Source: Diaporthe sp. PMI_573 (Eukaryota; Ascomycota; Sordariomycetes; Diaporthales; Diaporthaceae). From it: a stretch of 64,000 nucleotides of DNA. The stretch lies in assembly GCA_021399435.1 (NCBI GenBank), contig JAJTUP010000006.1:1488001-1552000 (forward strand), written 5' to 3'. The notes beneath the pieces were generated by a model. That model was not told the origin of the DNA and did no database searches. It saw nothing but the letters and a program-made list of their open reading frames with translations. A program made the position numbers and the translations under genes. Positions within the stretch are counted from its first letter, which is position 1. Every line of letters starts with the position of its first letter. This document shows positions 45,530 through 59,315 of the stretch, in pieces.

Positions 45530-46305
45530 AGAGGTCAATGAATTCGTGCACTAGGCACACCGTTGCTCGACGCTCCGTAAAAGCCCATCTGCTTGAGCAT
45601 ACAATTCACCTGAGATGACTACAAGGAGGAGAGGAGGAGGCTTAGCTCGGGCAAATCGCCAGAAAATGACACCATAAGTTGTGGAGTTCCAAGGATAATC
45701 ACGCTTCCAGACATGCTACAAGGTGTATTTTGTGTGCGTTCTATAGAAAGAGCTTGATGGGCTCACTCCTAATGCCTTGCTGGCTATACATAATACATAC
45801 ATTATTGACAACAAGGCTAATCGACCAAGAATTCACCGTCAGCCAAGGCGCGCCGGAGACATGCTACTAGATGGAGCGTCATTCTTGATACGAAGCTCAC
45901 CAAGGTGGACAGAGTTGAAACTGGTACTAGTCCTGTTGCTGATCACGTTGCTGTGTTTCTCATTCTTGGAAGCTTTCCCCGTGGACACTGATGTGTCAAC
46001 CATTCTCAACAAAGTAATTGATCGGTACTTCAACCTCGCGTTGTTCTAATCAAAAAGCAAAGGAACCCTCTTGGGTAGGCCCATGATAGTGAACCTCGAA
46101 TTTCCAGACGCCATTGAACTTGCATCGAACCACGATATGGTCTACCAGGACAACGCCTGCGTACGTTTCTAGAATGTGCATTGCTCCCCTTGATATGGCG
46201 GGCTGCATGAGCAGGACCACGAGGATCCCCCAATCGACCTGCACGAACCCGCCAGCTTTGAGATGGCCTTTTTTCTGCTCTAACCGAGCAACCGTTCAAG
46301 TGTCT
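45530..46305. other. Convergent intergenic region with two doubtful short frames
   Basis: 776 bp between converging genes, AT-richer in its middle (45660-46060). On the minus strand a frame open between TGA stops (about 46294-46050, no ATG near its start) reads in part GAMHILETYAGVVLVDHIVV, which looks protein-like. On the plus strand a frame to 46049 has a hydrophobic segment (LKLVLVLLLITLLCF). Neither matches anything I recognise; they may be relics or chance. Confidence 0.35.
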
Positions 46306-47203
46306 TCACACCCTCCGCCAGTCCGTCATCGTCCGTCCTATGCACCCAATCCCAGCTACGTCCACCACCTTCTCGTGCCAGCTCAGCAGGACACTCATAC
46401 CTGCGCCAGCGGACTCGTTGGCCACGCCCGGCCGGCCACCGGCCTGGCTGAACCCCGTAGGCTGGGGGGTCACTCTGGTGGGGGTCCGGGGAGCGCTACT
46501 TCCGGACGTCGATGCCATGCCCTTGTACCTGATTGAAGAACGAGACGCCAAGGTCAGCTCACCGCTCCACGTGGACTCGTGTGTTGAGGGGATGTATAGC
46601 ACAAGTCGGGACTTCCGACGGGGGCCACAACGTACAGGTACTTCATGAGGACATCCAACAACTCGCTACCGCCGTCGCCCTGGTATATGCGCTGGAGCAT
46701 GGGCGTCATCTCGCTCGCCTTGATCGACTGGAGGACCTCGACAACGGTCTGCAGGTGTGCGTCCTGTTGAGTTTCACGCGTCAACAAAAGAAGAACTCTC
46801 GTCGCATCCCCGGGGGCGGCGGCCCCCACACGGGCGTCCCCTCCGGTCCCTGGGCCTCTCCTTTTCCCAAGAGCCCACACCGAACCAGTGTTCGAAGGGG
46901 AGACCAGGCGGGATCTTCAGGGCAGCACTCTCTTGTTCAGATTCGTACCTTTGCCAGGTCGTTCCCGTTGTACACCGGCATCTCCAGGCAGCCCCTCAGC
47001 GCGCCTTCCGCGTCCCCGCCGCGCAGCAGCTGTCTGACCTGCCCCGCGAGCGAGCGCACCTCGGCTTCGCCGATTTCGGGCAGGGGTGGGTGCAGGGTCG
47101 AGGTATCGAAGTTGACGGACGAGTCCTCCTGTAGCGCGTCGATGTTTATGGTGCGCCAGGCGTCACTGAGCGACGCGGACGTGTGTTGCTGTATGATGGA
47201 CAT
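46306..47203 (-). CDS. ARC15: ARP2/3 complex subunit ARPC5 (p16-Arc)
   Basis: Exons 47203-46949, 46763-46636 and 46528-46306 encode 201 residues. This is the small subunit of the ARP2/3 complex, which nucleates branched actin at endocytic sites and the cell cortex. Signatures run throughout: LSDAWRTINIDAL, EDSSVNFDTSTLHPPLPEI, VRQLLRGGDAEGALRGCLE, then DAHLQTVVEVLQSIKASEMT, QRIYQGDGGSELLDVLMKYL and, after the last intron, YKGMAS and VLLSWHEKVVDVAGIGCIGR. The final WRRV closes the family C-terminus. The proline/serine insert in the last exon (SGSSAPRTPTRVTPQPTG) is a fungal extension. Introns are 185 and 107 nt, longer than most here; the second uses a GTACGT donor and splits a Leu codon. Its role fits with AP-2 in endocytosis, but there is no operon-like link. 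Confidence 0.94.
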
Positions 47204-50200
47204 GGTGTTGAGGGGTCAGCGTTGGGCTCGGGGCCGGACGTCGAGAGAGAGCTGGCTCTGGCCGCTGTTGTTACGTTGTGAGCACTGCAGCCTTGCCTGC
47301 TGTGGTCAATTGTTGTCGTCTGCTTGGGTGAGGTGAGCGGGTTGCTGTCGTGCTGTGGTTGGATGGAATGCCAATGTGAGCTTGGTTGCTTGGTTGCTTG
47401 GTTACTGTACGTATGCACGCCGAACTGCCTGCCAGCAGGTGCCATGTGGAGGAAGGTGTCACCAACCAGCTCAACCAATGTGGGGCAACCAACCCACCCC
47501 TCCCCTTTTACTGACCCTTGTCAATGCTCCAGGTGCATGGGCGTGCTCGCAGCTCGCAGCTCACCTTGCTCCCTCTGGGGCGGACTTAACAGCACATCCA
47601 TCTAAGCCGGTGAATGCTTACACTACATTGTATCGCCAACTCAATTCGTGCACGTCCAGCTACGTAAGCAACCTTTACAATACCTGGTAGATCTCGATTG
47701 CCCAGAACCCTCTCTTGACTTTGGTGTCTGGCATATATGAGGTTGCCCCCCGGCCCGAGCGCTCCTGGCCTCTCAGTGAGCCCAAGCTTGGTGGTACTCG
47801 TGGGTCTGTTCCCTGGAGAATCTAGTTGTCATGCCACCACCGGGGAACCTGAAGCTTTCGCAGTTATACACCCCAGATAGCTTGTGCTAGAACCTTGGAA
47901 TATGCTGCAGCCATGGGGAGCTGGGAAGCCCCCTCCCCAAACCCAAATCTGCGAAAATCCCCGTATTCAACGGCCCCAGGCTCTGTGCGCGCCGGGCTGA
48001 AGTGGTTAAGGTTTTCCTGTAGCAGCGTTTCAAAAGCCGCCATACCGGGCGGCCAATCTTGACTCAACCGGCACTCTCGAATCAGAGACACGCGATGCCA
48101 TTGACGGATCCAGCCCGTCCTGCTTGACCTTTTGACCAAGGTTGGGCCTCTCCCTCAAGTTGACTCGCGTCGCTCGTGCGGGTGCGTAGGCCGAGCCCGC
48201 TCACCTTGACACTGAAAACCAGACTCTGGAGCAAGGTGAGGCAATCCCGACCGCCCGGCCTGTCCCACCGCATGTGGAAAGCTCGCCGCAGCAGCATCGC
48301 GGTCTAGACTTCAATGCCCGTGGGGACCTGATCGCGGCGCAGTCGCCAGCACCAAGCAAGGGTGTGTCGGCTCTCCTCCTGTGAACCATGTAGACAGAGA
48401 GGCTTTCGGTGTCTGTGGGTGTCGTTGAATCGGGTGATAGGGGTTTCTCTTAGCTGACTCTGAAACCAAACTCATGTTCTCTGAATAATGCAGTGCGAGG
48501 CGTGCTTGCATAGCATCATCTGTGAGAGTCGGACTGGCATTGAAAAGTCAAGTTCGGGATTCAAAGATAAGCTCTGCATCAAGATCAGTTGGACATGAAG
48601 CAGAAGACGGGAAAGCTGCTTGAATATGGCAATCGGCAATCCATATGCTTCCGGACATCCATTGCCAGTGAGGCCGGGTGGTACTCTTAGCCCCCGTCTA
48701 CCTCGTGTCGCGCCCAAAGTTGTGTCTCGTTGCAGGAGTTGGCGAAACAGGGTTGCAAACACCGGGGGAGACAAGCCGGACACCTAACCCAGGCTTCTAA
48801 TGCGACCCTGGATTCCTTGGTGGCCCCGAGAGCTGGCGGGCTGCCTGTCATTTTGATCGCCCTCGCCCTGCGGCAGCCAGCAGCACCGTTTCCAGAAGGG
48901 TCGCCTGCAATGCAACCGTTCGGAGCCGAGCGCAAAACCACGTGTGATGCGCATAATGCCAGCACTATAGAGGCCTAACAGGTATTTGCGTCGCACCGAG
49001 AAACCTGGTGGGCATCGCCCTATTGCAATACGTCAGCATCGTCCATGTTTCCCATTGCGTAAGGGGGGCGTGGCCGACAGCACATTGGCTGTGACAGGTT
49101 CGACCGAAAGCCAGCCTTATCCCAGCATCATGCTCATGCTGTGTGGAATACCCAGCCTCCGTTCAGGGCAGACGCCTGCCCTATGTCCACATAAACGGTG
49201 GCGCTCCGTATTTCCTTCCAAATTAGCAACCTTCGAGAAAAGATGAACCGCATGGCGGCAAGTGGAGCGACGTGCGAGGCCGGATGGTTCCCCGGAACCC
49301 ACGAGGTCGCCAGCCGACAGGGATCTCTCATGCACCTCTGACAGCGCGGCTGGGCTTCCGGCCCAGAGGCGCCCGGCACATTTGTTTCCCTGGTGCTCGC
49401 TAGATGGCCGACGTCCCGTTGTTTTTTGTGCCAGAGAAGTGTCATCTACTCGGAATCTTGCCTTGGCAAGCAGCTGCTTTTAGAAACCACGCGAAGAGGC
49501 CTGAAGATCCTTGTCCCAGCCGAAAGCCAAAGGGATCAAGCAGCTTGCAGGGCTGGGTGTGGTCGGTGCCCCAGTTCTGCACATACAGCTCGCACGTTGC
49601 GTTCAGTTGAGCCCACTGCCGACACGTTACACAGTACCCACAGTTGCCGTTTGCGGGACCAAGCGAGGGGCCCTTGACCGCCCAGCGTTTCGGTCTGGAC
49701 AACGGACGAGGGATTGGGCCAGTGCCTGACCCTTGCACACCGAGAAGACTCGGTGAGATTTGCTACTGGTTTACACAGCAGAGGCCCACAGTCCACTGGC
49801 CCAACCGCTCTCTCGGCAGTGCCGCAGGGCCCAGTTTGCAACGAGCCGGGTGCTGGGTGCGATCCACTGCCATGCATCGTAGTCGCGTGGCCGGTGGGTC
49901 TGTATGTAACTTCGTGTGGATGGACTCATGACGGGCTGTGAAATTACCTCCAACTGTGTATCCTCGTCAGTACGGTCAATGGCGATTGCCTCACAGGGCT
50001 ACTGGCCGGGAAATAATAAACTGACTTCCAGAAGGTTTCGCGGCGGCCCACTGAGCGGCAGGGGCAGAAGCTCGAAGCGGCGGGCTGGAGTCGCCCACAG
50101 TCTCTGAGCGCTCCACATCCTGCTCGTCTTCGCCGAAGATGCCCACTTGGTGTGACTGTCAACTGGGTGCCAGCCCACCTGAACCTCGCGGTTGCTTGGT

Positions 50201-53200
50201 GACAGCACGGCATGGACCCGTGTTGCCCCGTCGGCAAGGCTGTCAAGGCTGAAGTTTGAGTCCCCTTGGTTGGTAGCTTGGAGGGTTTGCTGGTTAAGGT
50301 AATATCTTATCTCCCCAGATCGTCGCCCCCGTTGTGCTGCTTTCACACATGGTTCTCGGCAATTCCTTGGTGGGATCGTGCCGTGGCCCATGGTGCTCCG
50401 AGCCTCTCCTGCCACGTGCGGTCAACAAGGAAAATCCGTGAGGGCGTCACAGCTAGACCTCGGGTCCCTGGCTAGAACCTGCTGCACTGTGCTCCTCCTG
50501 CTGCTGTGGCGCCCGTTTTTGGGCACTGCAGGAAAAGTCTGATAGTGCCACTGAATCCCTGGCAGTATCTCTGTGATGATCTGTGAACATGGCGACCACA
50601 CCGAAGACTGTGCGGCCTCCCCCCGGTGGCCCACCCTGACACTGATGGTGTACCGGGGGCGGCGGAGCTGCCGTCCCACGAGGTGCGTGTGTGTGTGGGA
50701 ACAAGGTGAGCAAGCAAGTCCATTCCAATGCTACGGCTCAACTGAGCAGCAGTCTTCTCCACAAGCGTGAGCTCATGGGGATGCGGATGTGAGGTCACTG
50801 GTTTGGTTCTGAGAGGGATGTTCGACGAGGTCACACGCATACGACGATCTTGCTTTTTCAGCGCCAGGCGACCCTCAATTCGAAAGATGACCGCCTCCAA
50901 GAACACTCACGGCGTAGACCGGCCAGTGTGGATATCTGTTCCGGTCGGCAGCTCGATGATACGATGGCACATGCTTTTGGGCATTGGCGAATTGGAAGCA
51001 TTCCGAGTAGCTGTCACAACCGGCAGACGCACAAATTCCAGACGACTTATTTCATTAGCTGCTTCATTCTGCACCTGGGTTGATAATGGGGATGGGACGA
51101 CGGCGACCAGCGTGCGGCGACTTGTTGGGCCCTCCTGTTTCACGACTGTTATTCCTCGGCCTCCATAACAGTAGAATGAATGTCTAGCGGCACATTGACT
51201 TGGTTATCGCAGCTGCGAAAGGGCGCAGCCCCCCTGGACACGAAACCAACCAGGTCAACAGGCAGGCAGTTAATTGGATTAAATATGAACAGGGCGCTTC
51301 TGCAGACTTTTCACCGTGAAAACTGAATGAGACCAGCGGACGGCATGGTGACATTGGTGCACGCGTGCATTCATGGCGGCGACGACAAGAACACACCTGA
51401 AAAAAAAACCATCTTGCACAAGCAAGTCAGCTACCACAAGTAGCACAGTAGAGCAGAGCAGGCATTTCAGGCTAGGTAGTCCCGGCCCGGAACCTTGGAA
51501 GGAAAGAGCCAAAATTGCTAATGCAGGAACGCCTCTCTTTTTGGGAATAGCGCCGTTTTAGCCTGCGCACTCCAGGTTCTTCTCCATGTGGCCGGGAAAC
51601 CGCATAATGCAACCGACCGGGCCCCATCCGCCTGGTGGCAGGTACCTCGGGCTTGCGAGTAAGTACCTGTGGGCCCAGCGCTGAAGTACCCGGTACAGCA
51701 CAAGGGGCCGGGAATACGGCCTGCCCAACATCGTCCTGACGTCCCTGGTTACGCCGAGCCGTCCCTTCCTCATTTGGGGGCGCATCTTGATCCCCAGCTC
51801 TTGGAGGGCCCGTGACCGTGAGGACGGGAGGCTTGGGCATGCGGGACCCTCAGGTGAGCTCGGTCAGGACGCCTGTGTCAGCTTGTCCTGGCGGTGGGAA
51901 TCTTCTCTGGAAGTTTGCAGCTACTGTGTACCTGCATCACCCGTGCGATTGGTGCCAGGAGGAAGGGAGTGCCTGTGCTGGTGTGCCTGTGGATGCAGGC
52001 GCGGCAGGGCCAAGGGCCGGGAGAGCTCGGCTGTCTATCCTCTCGAGGCTTGGTTTGGTGGCTTGATGATTCACAGCGCGCAGGTGAGACAGATCAGCCT
52101 AGGTACTGCGTGCGGTTTAGCTGACAGCTTGGGTGGCCCATCGGTCCAGGCCGACGGATTGTGAACCTCGGCTGTGACCAGCAGGGCACTCAAAGGCAAG
52201 GAGCATCATGGTTCGGCCCTATTGTGCCCCCAAAACACCAGTCCCGGGGGCTGTTGCCGTGCTGATTTGCTCCTCGTGGCAGAGGGCTGCCTCACCAGGC
52301 ACACAGCACAGCCAGTGCCGCGGATGATGTCAGCTTTGCTGGTTGGACAACCGTACCGTGCAGGATCGCGGTAATGTCAGCCAGCCCACGGTCCCTGACT
52401 ACCACTGCAGCCGTGCTACACAGCATCATCTATTCTGAGAACAGTGCTCTTGTTCCTGTCGCGGGATTATTACGGTCTCGGAACAAAACATGTGCATCCT
52501 TCGTTGCCGTCACTGACTGCCACCAGCCCACACCAGCCCACCGGGTACGAGATGGCTGATCATGACAGCTTGCCTCTGGGGAGATGAAACGAGGACCTTG
52601 TCGTGGGTCGTGCCACACAATTTTGCGCAGCGACCCACCCCGGCGCCGAATCCGACCTGTCAGCGAGAGAATCGTTCTAGAAGGTGTGGATGGCTTCTAC
52701 GGGCTGGCAGGGGTTCCCAATTGGGTACTGTGTAGATCGGAGACGGGATGGGATTTTTTTCACTTTTTTTTTTAAAATTGTCATTTCGATTTTCCACAAC
52801 CGTGTGCAAGGGCACCCTCGCCGGGTAATTAGTCCTCCATGTGCACTGTGACGGCCCTAAGGGTGTATCAAAACCCAGGGGACCAACAGTGAGAAGTGAT
52901 CGATGGGCGGGCCAGTGCAAGCCTTCCAGAATCATCAGGGTCCGGGAGTGATGGACCGTGAAGTTCGCACTGACGACTGTGGGCCCTTCTTGTCGAAAAA
53001 GCAAACCACGGCAAAATAAGCACCTCTAGACTCGTCAGAATTCATGAGCTTGGCTTCGCAGTCTCGCCTGAACAGCCAGCGTCATGGACAAACGGGACTG
53101 AGATAGGTCAGTTCGTGTTTGCTGCCAATCGTCATCCGTAGACTGCACATCCCGCTGGCGGGCGCGGCTGGCTTCTCGGACCCCCCCCGGCAGTGCCACC

Positions 53201-56200
53201 CTCACGACGTGTAGACGCTGTCTCGGGAGGCCATCCGCTGCAGCGACCCAGTCGTCCCAGGGCCAATTGCGTCCCCGTAAGTGATTAACTGAAATGGCAC
53301 AGTGTCGTGTAAGGGGATGATCTCCCCACCCGTTTATCCTCGCCGACTCGGGAGGCAGCGTGAACATCTTTGTCCGACTGGCGAAGGTCTCGGAAAGTCA
53401 CCTCGAGTCGTGGCCAACCATGCCTCTCCGCTGTTACACCGCGGCAGCGGACCGAACACGTCGCTCCCGGCGCCTTGGTAATGGGAGCGCCAGAATAAAA
53501 AGGGGGGCAATAGGGGTCCTGTGATGCGGACCGTCCACCTGCATCGTCTACATGGGACTGCCCGTAGTACGTATGCAAGACGGCGGGCGGGACGATCTGT
53601 CTCTCAAGGGCCGGGCCAATCAACCCGTCAATGCTGGCCAAGGCGAACTCGTTCGTGGCGGAGACGAACGCTGCTGCATCCCGGAATATCTGTGTTTCGC
53701 CCAGCTGAACTCGGAATCTGTGATCGTGCATATCGAGAATCTCATGCGGCAGGACGGCAGTGGGGCCTCGGGAAGCCATCAAGGAAACCCCTTGGACTGC
53801 CGGCTATCCCACCGTTCGACGGCGACTCGTATCTGAGTTTTCGCCCTTTACGGGTGAGGCCCCAGCAATCCTGTCACAATTGACTCGTGGCTGCGGCTTT
53901 CTTTTCCGCCCAAGACATCCTTGAGCTTGCCTGGGCTCCAAGACCGTGATGGAGGGCTCCGGTGAGGGGGAGAGGGAGTGAGAGGTCAAATTCGTGCTTG
54001 CTGCTCGTTTCCCTCTCAAGCTTTCCGACGTCGCCGTTCCACAAATCACAGCTCACAGCCTGTGCTCGCTTCGGCCTGAAACAGTCTTATGGCGATGATC
54101 ATATCCACGCCAGCGTCAGTGACCAAGGAAGCAGAATGCAGATCTGACAGTCCGTAGTAGACTCCATGAAGGACAGGGCATCGCCGCCCCCATTCCTCCC
54201 ACCCGTTCTTCTCGGGTGATGCCAAGGCCGCAAAGGGCTGAGTGCTGAGGGACGTCCTACGAAATGTACCTGACCGGTCAGTGCTTAATAAGTGAGATGT
54301 GCTGACACAGCCAAGGCACATGTACTCGCACGGGGGATTTGTCCACCAAAATAGTTTGTACGTACAGTATCTACTGCTCCTCACATTACCGCCGTCACGG
54401 GCTTGTGCTTCTTACAAAGTGCTCCGGTGATGCCGGTGCACCGTCTGGCGCAGGATGACTGGCGGTCGAGCTCGACCGATCATGATGATGACCGCCATGC
54501 TTCGGCAGTGACTCGGAGTGACTCATCAGGGTTGTGGTTGTGGTTGCGATGGTGCATGTCGCCTGTTACACCGTTCTAGGCTTCCAGATTGTCGAGCAAG
54601 ATTACACACCAAGACCCTGAGGGGCGCAGCCAACGACTAGCTGTAGGGCTGACTTTCGTGGCGATGTGAGCTATCCGGACAGGTCATGATTTCTACCCCC
54701 CCTGGTTTCTCACCCGCGAGACACACTCATCGTCTACATTGTAGGGGAGAGGCGGGGAGGCTGTGCCCGTTTGTCAGCTCAGGCGAGATGCAGCCGCAGG
54801 AGGACTGCAAACCCGGATGCAGACGGCGGATTCCCGCAGCACCCGATCTGGAACATCCGACCCGAGGGCCTGGGTGACATACTCATCAAGCGACAAACCA
54901 TTCGCGGATTTTTAGACGAATGGCAGCTCCTGCTTAGAACTGCAACCAAGAATAGAAGACGTCGGTCCGGCTGCTGTGGCCTCCTGTGCCCGCACACCCA
55001 CCTGTTCCGCACTGGCGCCGTCCTACCATGCAGTAGCTGCTCCGTACACAGAGCTGGTCTGAACACGGCTTTGAGAGCTCCGACATGTCGTGCCTCCGTA
55101 CCAAGACACCTCAGGTTCTCATTTGTCACAGTCGATTTTCTGATTCATTTTCTCTTTCGATATCATTTGTGGCGGCAGCGACATATCACAATACGGGGCT
55201 CCCGGGGAGAGGCCCGGCCGTCCAGAGAGGTTGCAATCCACCTCGTCATACGACATGGGGGATTCTACCATCGCCTCTGCATCTTCTTTTTGGCCAACTG
55301 AGACGAGGGAAAAGAAAAGGTTCTTGTCACATTACCTGTGCTTTCAAGACAGCAGGTACATGACCTTCAGGACCACGGGCCGGCGCAATAGACAGCAATA
55401 TCCAAGATTACCGGCGTCGGTATTAGCCAAAGGGCAAAGCCACTCGACCCGTCTCACCCACGCCCCCAACCATCGATCCATCCATCCCTCTTCTCCCACC
55501 CATGCTGCCCACGTTTTCCCCCACGCCTCGCAGCTTGCTGACCTGAGATCTGCCCCTTTATCGTGGCACACTCGGGTCACCAGGAGAGGTCGCATGTGCG
55601 TGGCGGACGAACCCCGTGGGCTTGCAAGTTTGCCCACTCAACCACCCTCTCGGGTCCTCTGCAGGTGCGGGCGGGCTTGCAGTGTTTTGAACGTGGCCAT
55701 GCCCTTGTTGTGCAACACCCCCAATCTGACTGGCCTCGCACAGAGACATGGTTCTTTTGCGATCCGGCGCCAAGTAGAGACACCGCCTTGGACAACTACA
55801 CCTGCTGAGCTGAGCAGATCGACCGAGCGAGAGGAAGCACGACGAAATTCCTTGGGCCGGCACCAAGCCTCGCTTTGACGTCGTTGCTTCTGCCACGGGG
55901 ATCGCGGCTCAACACGATTGACACCGGGGTGGGGCCGGCTGGTACAGGAGGCTTACTATTCAGAGTCAAAGGAGCAAAAAAAAACAAAAACGTGAAAATA
56001 ATCGACCAGGCCCATCGAAGAAGCACAAGGGGACCTGAGTACTCCGGTACATTGTAGACGGGCTAGACATGTTTGAGAGAAGATGCGGAATGGCTTACCC
56101 GGGCGGGCGGGCCACCCCGGCCCCCGCTGGACTACCGTGTCGGGAGGCGTTGAAATGAAGCATGAGAGCAGAGATGCACGCAAATGCGTCGTGTTTGATT

Positions 56201-56770
56201 TGAGCCCATGTTGGCCTCCGAGCCGTCGGCGAGATCCACCTGACAGGCCCAGGCCCGACGACAACGACACCTAATCAATCAGGAACCTCCACGGCATGTC
56301 ATTTAAGACTCTTGGAGATTTGGGGCCACGAGACTGCGCGGACTCGCATAGTGGTCTTCATCAGAGCACAAGAATGGGCCAAGACCAGAACAAATTGACA
56401 ATACATCGCCTAGCCAGAAGCACCTGACGAGAGCCACTACCGGTAGGCCTTTCAAGACCGAAACTCCCAAAAGGGCAATGAAAGTCGCGTGCAACTCGGA
56501 GTGCTTCTTGCGGTTGGAGTCTGGTTCCAAGGTTGGTCTGAGGCAGATAGGCGTCCCCCACCCCCCCTGGCGCCCCGCCGGCTGCAGCCCCCCCAACCCC
56601 TGCAAGTGCGAGTGTCCACCCTGGGAAAAATTCTGGAAGATTGCCCAAAGCTCGTATGTAAGCGAGAGCATTACGAAATGAACAACAAAATCATCCTCAT
56701 AAATCCCGACGCCAGGACAGGACAGGCCAGACAATGAGACCGTCCTCCCGGGAATGGCCTGTGTTTGGTT

Positions 56771-56772
<2 letters not shown>

Positions 56773-56804
<32 letters not shown>
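56773..56804. repeat. (GA)n microsatellite
   Basis: About 16 uninterrupted ga dinucleotides, running into a gaaagaaagg purine tract. Confidence 0.92.
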
Positions 56805-56809
<5 letters not shown>

Positions 56810-56990
56810 AAGGAAAAAAGGAGGTTCCACGAGCTGGGAAGCGGGACGGGGGAGGGGGTGAAGTTGCCATCAGCGACGATGCCTTCTTGTACACAGACAT
56901 ATTGATTACACTCTGGCTCACACACTCGCATTCACACAGACATCTGGTTACGGTACGTGGTAGTGATTATCCCGGCGTGTGCCGTTCCTT

Positions 56991-57040
56991 ATGTGTGTGT
57001 GTATGTGTGTGTGTGTGTGCGTGTGTGCGCGTGCATGCGA
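56991..57040. repeat. (GT)n microsatellite, imperfect
   Basis: Alternating gt/gc purine-pyrimidine tract with interruptions, ending gcgtgcatgc. Confidence 0.9.
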
Positions 57041-57841
57041 CATAATACTGTGGCAGCAGCTCGACCAGCCTGACGTTTCACGGAGGGGAGGTACCGAGTT
57101 GCGAGCGATGTGCATTGCCTGCAACGCAAAACGGCGCCCGGACTGAGCGGATGCTCACCGTGTTCAGAGCCCAGCAGCCCAGGACAGGAGTGGTGTGGTA
57201 CTGCGCGCTGCGTACCGCGAAGTAGGCGGTACGGCAGGATGTACACTGGCAGGGCCCACGGGGTACCTCGCTGACGTTGGGGGACCCCTGCAGGTACATG
57301 GGGCCTGGCGCATGGGGACCTGACTCTGATACATGACGACTGTTGCTTTCTCGCCTAAGGTGTGCTTTGTCTTCGGGTACCTGGAACATGGCTCCGAAAT
57401 TATCTCTCGACGCCAACCCAGCCCAACCCAATACTTGCCAGAACTCCCCGTTGCGCCCTCCCTTGCTAGCCCGATTGGGGCCCTGCCCCTCCTGTGGCCC
57501 GCTGGGCCCTGTGTGCGTGCATGCATGCATGCATGTATGTTCTCTGGTGAGAGCGAGAGTGGGATTTTGCGTGCGTGTGTGAGCGTGAGGTAAGAGACAC
57601 GCGTAGTAAAGTTCCTACACACCTTAATTGAGCCCACTCTTTTCCATGTCAATCGCATCCATTCCATCCCATCGCCCACCCATCCATCCCTTCCCCTGGC
57701 TCCCCGTCCGTCGCTCCCCTGCCTTTCTCGGGCTGGGCCCCTGGCGTCGCCTTGCCTTACCCTGCCTTGCCCTGGCTTTGCCTCTTCGCCTGTGTTCCCA
57801 GCACTGACGGCCACACGGTACCTGCCTCCAGTACCAGCGCA

Positions 57842-57892
57842 GCCCAGCGCATGCAGCACAGCACAGCTCAGCACAGCTCAGCACAGCACGGC
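57842..57892. repeat. Imperfect (CAGCA/CAGCT) pentamer repeat
   Basis: A run of cagca, cagct and gcacag units close to the TATA-like element of the candidate transcription unit. Confidence 0.75.
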
Positions 57893-58071
57893 AGAAAAGG
57901 AAGGGGAGGGACAGGGGCCAGAGAGGCAAGGGCTGAAATAAGACAAGGAGGAGGAGGAGGAGGGAAAAAAAGTGATGTACCTCACCTGGTCGGAGTATCA
58001 GTCACTCTCACCTTCGCACAGGGCTTGCACTCTGCGCTTTGCTTTGGCACAGCGCGCTCAGCTTGAAAGTC

Positions 58072-59315
58072 TATTATAAGACGCGGACGGCCCCCTTCCC
58101 GCACTCGAAACGCCCTCCCTTCTTAACTTCCCCCCGACCCAAGTTATTAATCCTCTCTCTTGTCCTGTACAATAACAGAGCGCTTCTTCCCTCTTGTCCA
58201 TTTCCTATTTCTTAAGCTGCAAGCGTTCCCATCTTGAAACGCATACCACCTGCCTGTCTGCCTGCCTGTCTGTCTACCAGCCAACCTGTCCTGCCGCCCA
58301 TCGACCCGGACTGCTGCAACCTGTGCCTGCAACCACCTGCAACTTACCCGCACCACCTGCACCTGCACCTCCTGCACCTCTGCTCCAACTCGCTTCTCCA
58401 AAGGCCACACGTTCCCGAAACAGTGAGCGCCACTACCGCTGCTGCTTGCCCTCCAGCGATCCACTGAGCCTGCGACTGGACCATCCATCCTTGTGATAGA
58501 ATCCGGCCCTACGATCTGCAGCGTACCTGACATTAAGGTGGTCAACCACGACAAAGGCCCTCAGCCACATTTCTCTCGGTCGCCAACAGATCCAGAAACT
58601 CCCTGATACGTCCTGCTACATACCGACGACAGAAAGAAAGAAAGAAAAGGAAAAGAGAACCAACGCATCCCTTGCGCATTCTAGAACCAGAGAACCCAAA
58701 CCCATCACACCGGGTTTCGACTTTGGCCTGCTTGTCTCACCACACCATCAACACCACCGCCAACACCAGCGTGCATAAGTCTGGCCCATAAATAACCAGG
58801 CGTCATCATCACGCTTTCGGTGCCGTCTCCAGCCCTCTCAGGTCCCACGCTTTTGCACCCGCATTTAACGAGACTTGACCACCTCTGGCGACACCTCTGC
58901 TGAGCTCCTCTACGATTCGGTAGAATCTCCCGGCGCCCCTGCAACCTTGACCTCGCCTCGTCACCCTTCACCAATCCCGCGCCGCGCCGCACCTCCTGCG
59001 ACAGCTCTAAAGCTTCTTGAAAACCACAGGAAGCCCTACGCTTCGCAGCCCGGATCCCCCGCTACCTATTGTGAGTCACCTTTCCCTTCCTACTGGGCCT
59101 CATTTCACTCTTCTTGCGCTTCGTCTTGAAGCTGCTGCCTTGCATGCAACCCAATTTTTGCCGTCCTTGCCCCTGATTTCACTTTACACCCCTGCAATAA
59201 TCTCATTACACCATGCATCAGCACGATGCAATACGACATTCCTATCGCGAACTATGGCTAATATTGGCTTCTGCACAGCACCTTCGACTTCGCTACACGT
59301 TTTCCAAACGTCAAA
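58072..59315 (+). promoter_or_regulatory. Candidate promoter and long leader with an intron
   Basis: A TATTATAAG element at 58072-58080 is followed by C/T-rich sequence for several hundred bases, as in the SOK1 leader. A GTGAGT donor at 59071 (after CTACCTATT) pairs with a GCTAAT branch and a CTTCTGCACAG acceptor ending at 59278, giving a 208-nt intron. Together these look like the 5' part of a real transcription unit, but no long coding exon follows. Confidence 0.4.

Larger units (their letters stand above)
47204..58071. other. Long gene desert, left part
   Basis: About 10.9 kb in which no frame on either strand has recognisable protein content or convincing paired splice sites. The first few hundred bases presumably carry the ARPC5 promoter (repeated cttggttg units near 47385-47405). 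The longest frames, such as 53285-53782 and 56303-56830 (both minus), lack domains, and the second is driven by a GA microsatellite. Several microsatellites are listed separately. Confidence 0.5.

Noticed and set aside
56303..56830. 175-codon minus-strand frame with a hydrophobic Ser-Leu start
   Set aside because: The apparent hydrophobic N-terminus is just the translated GA/TC microsatellite.
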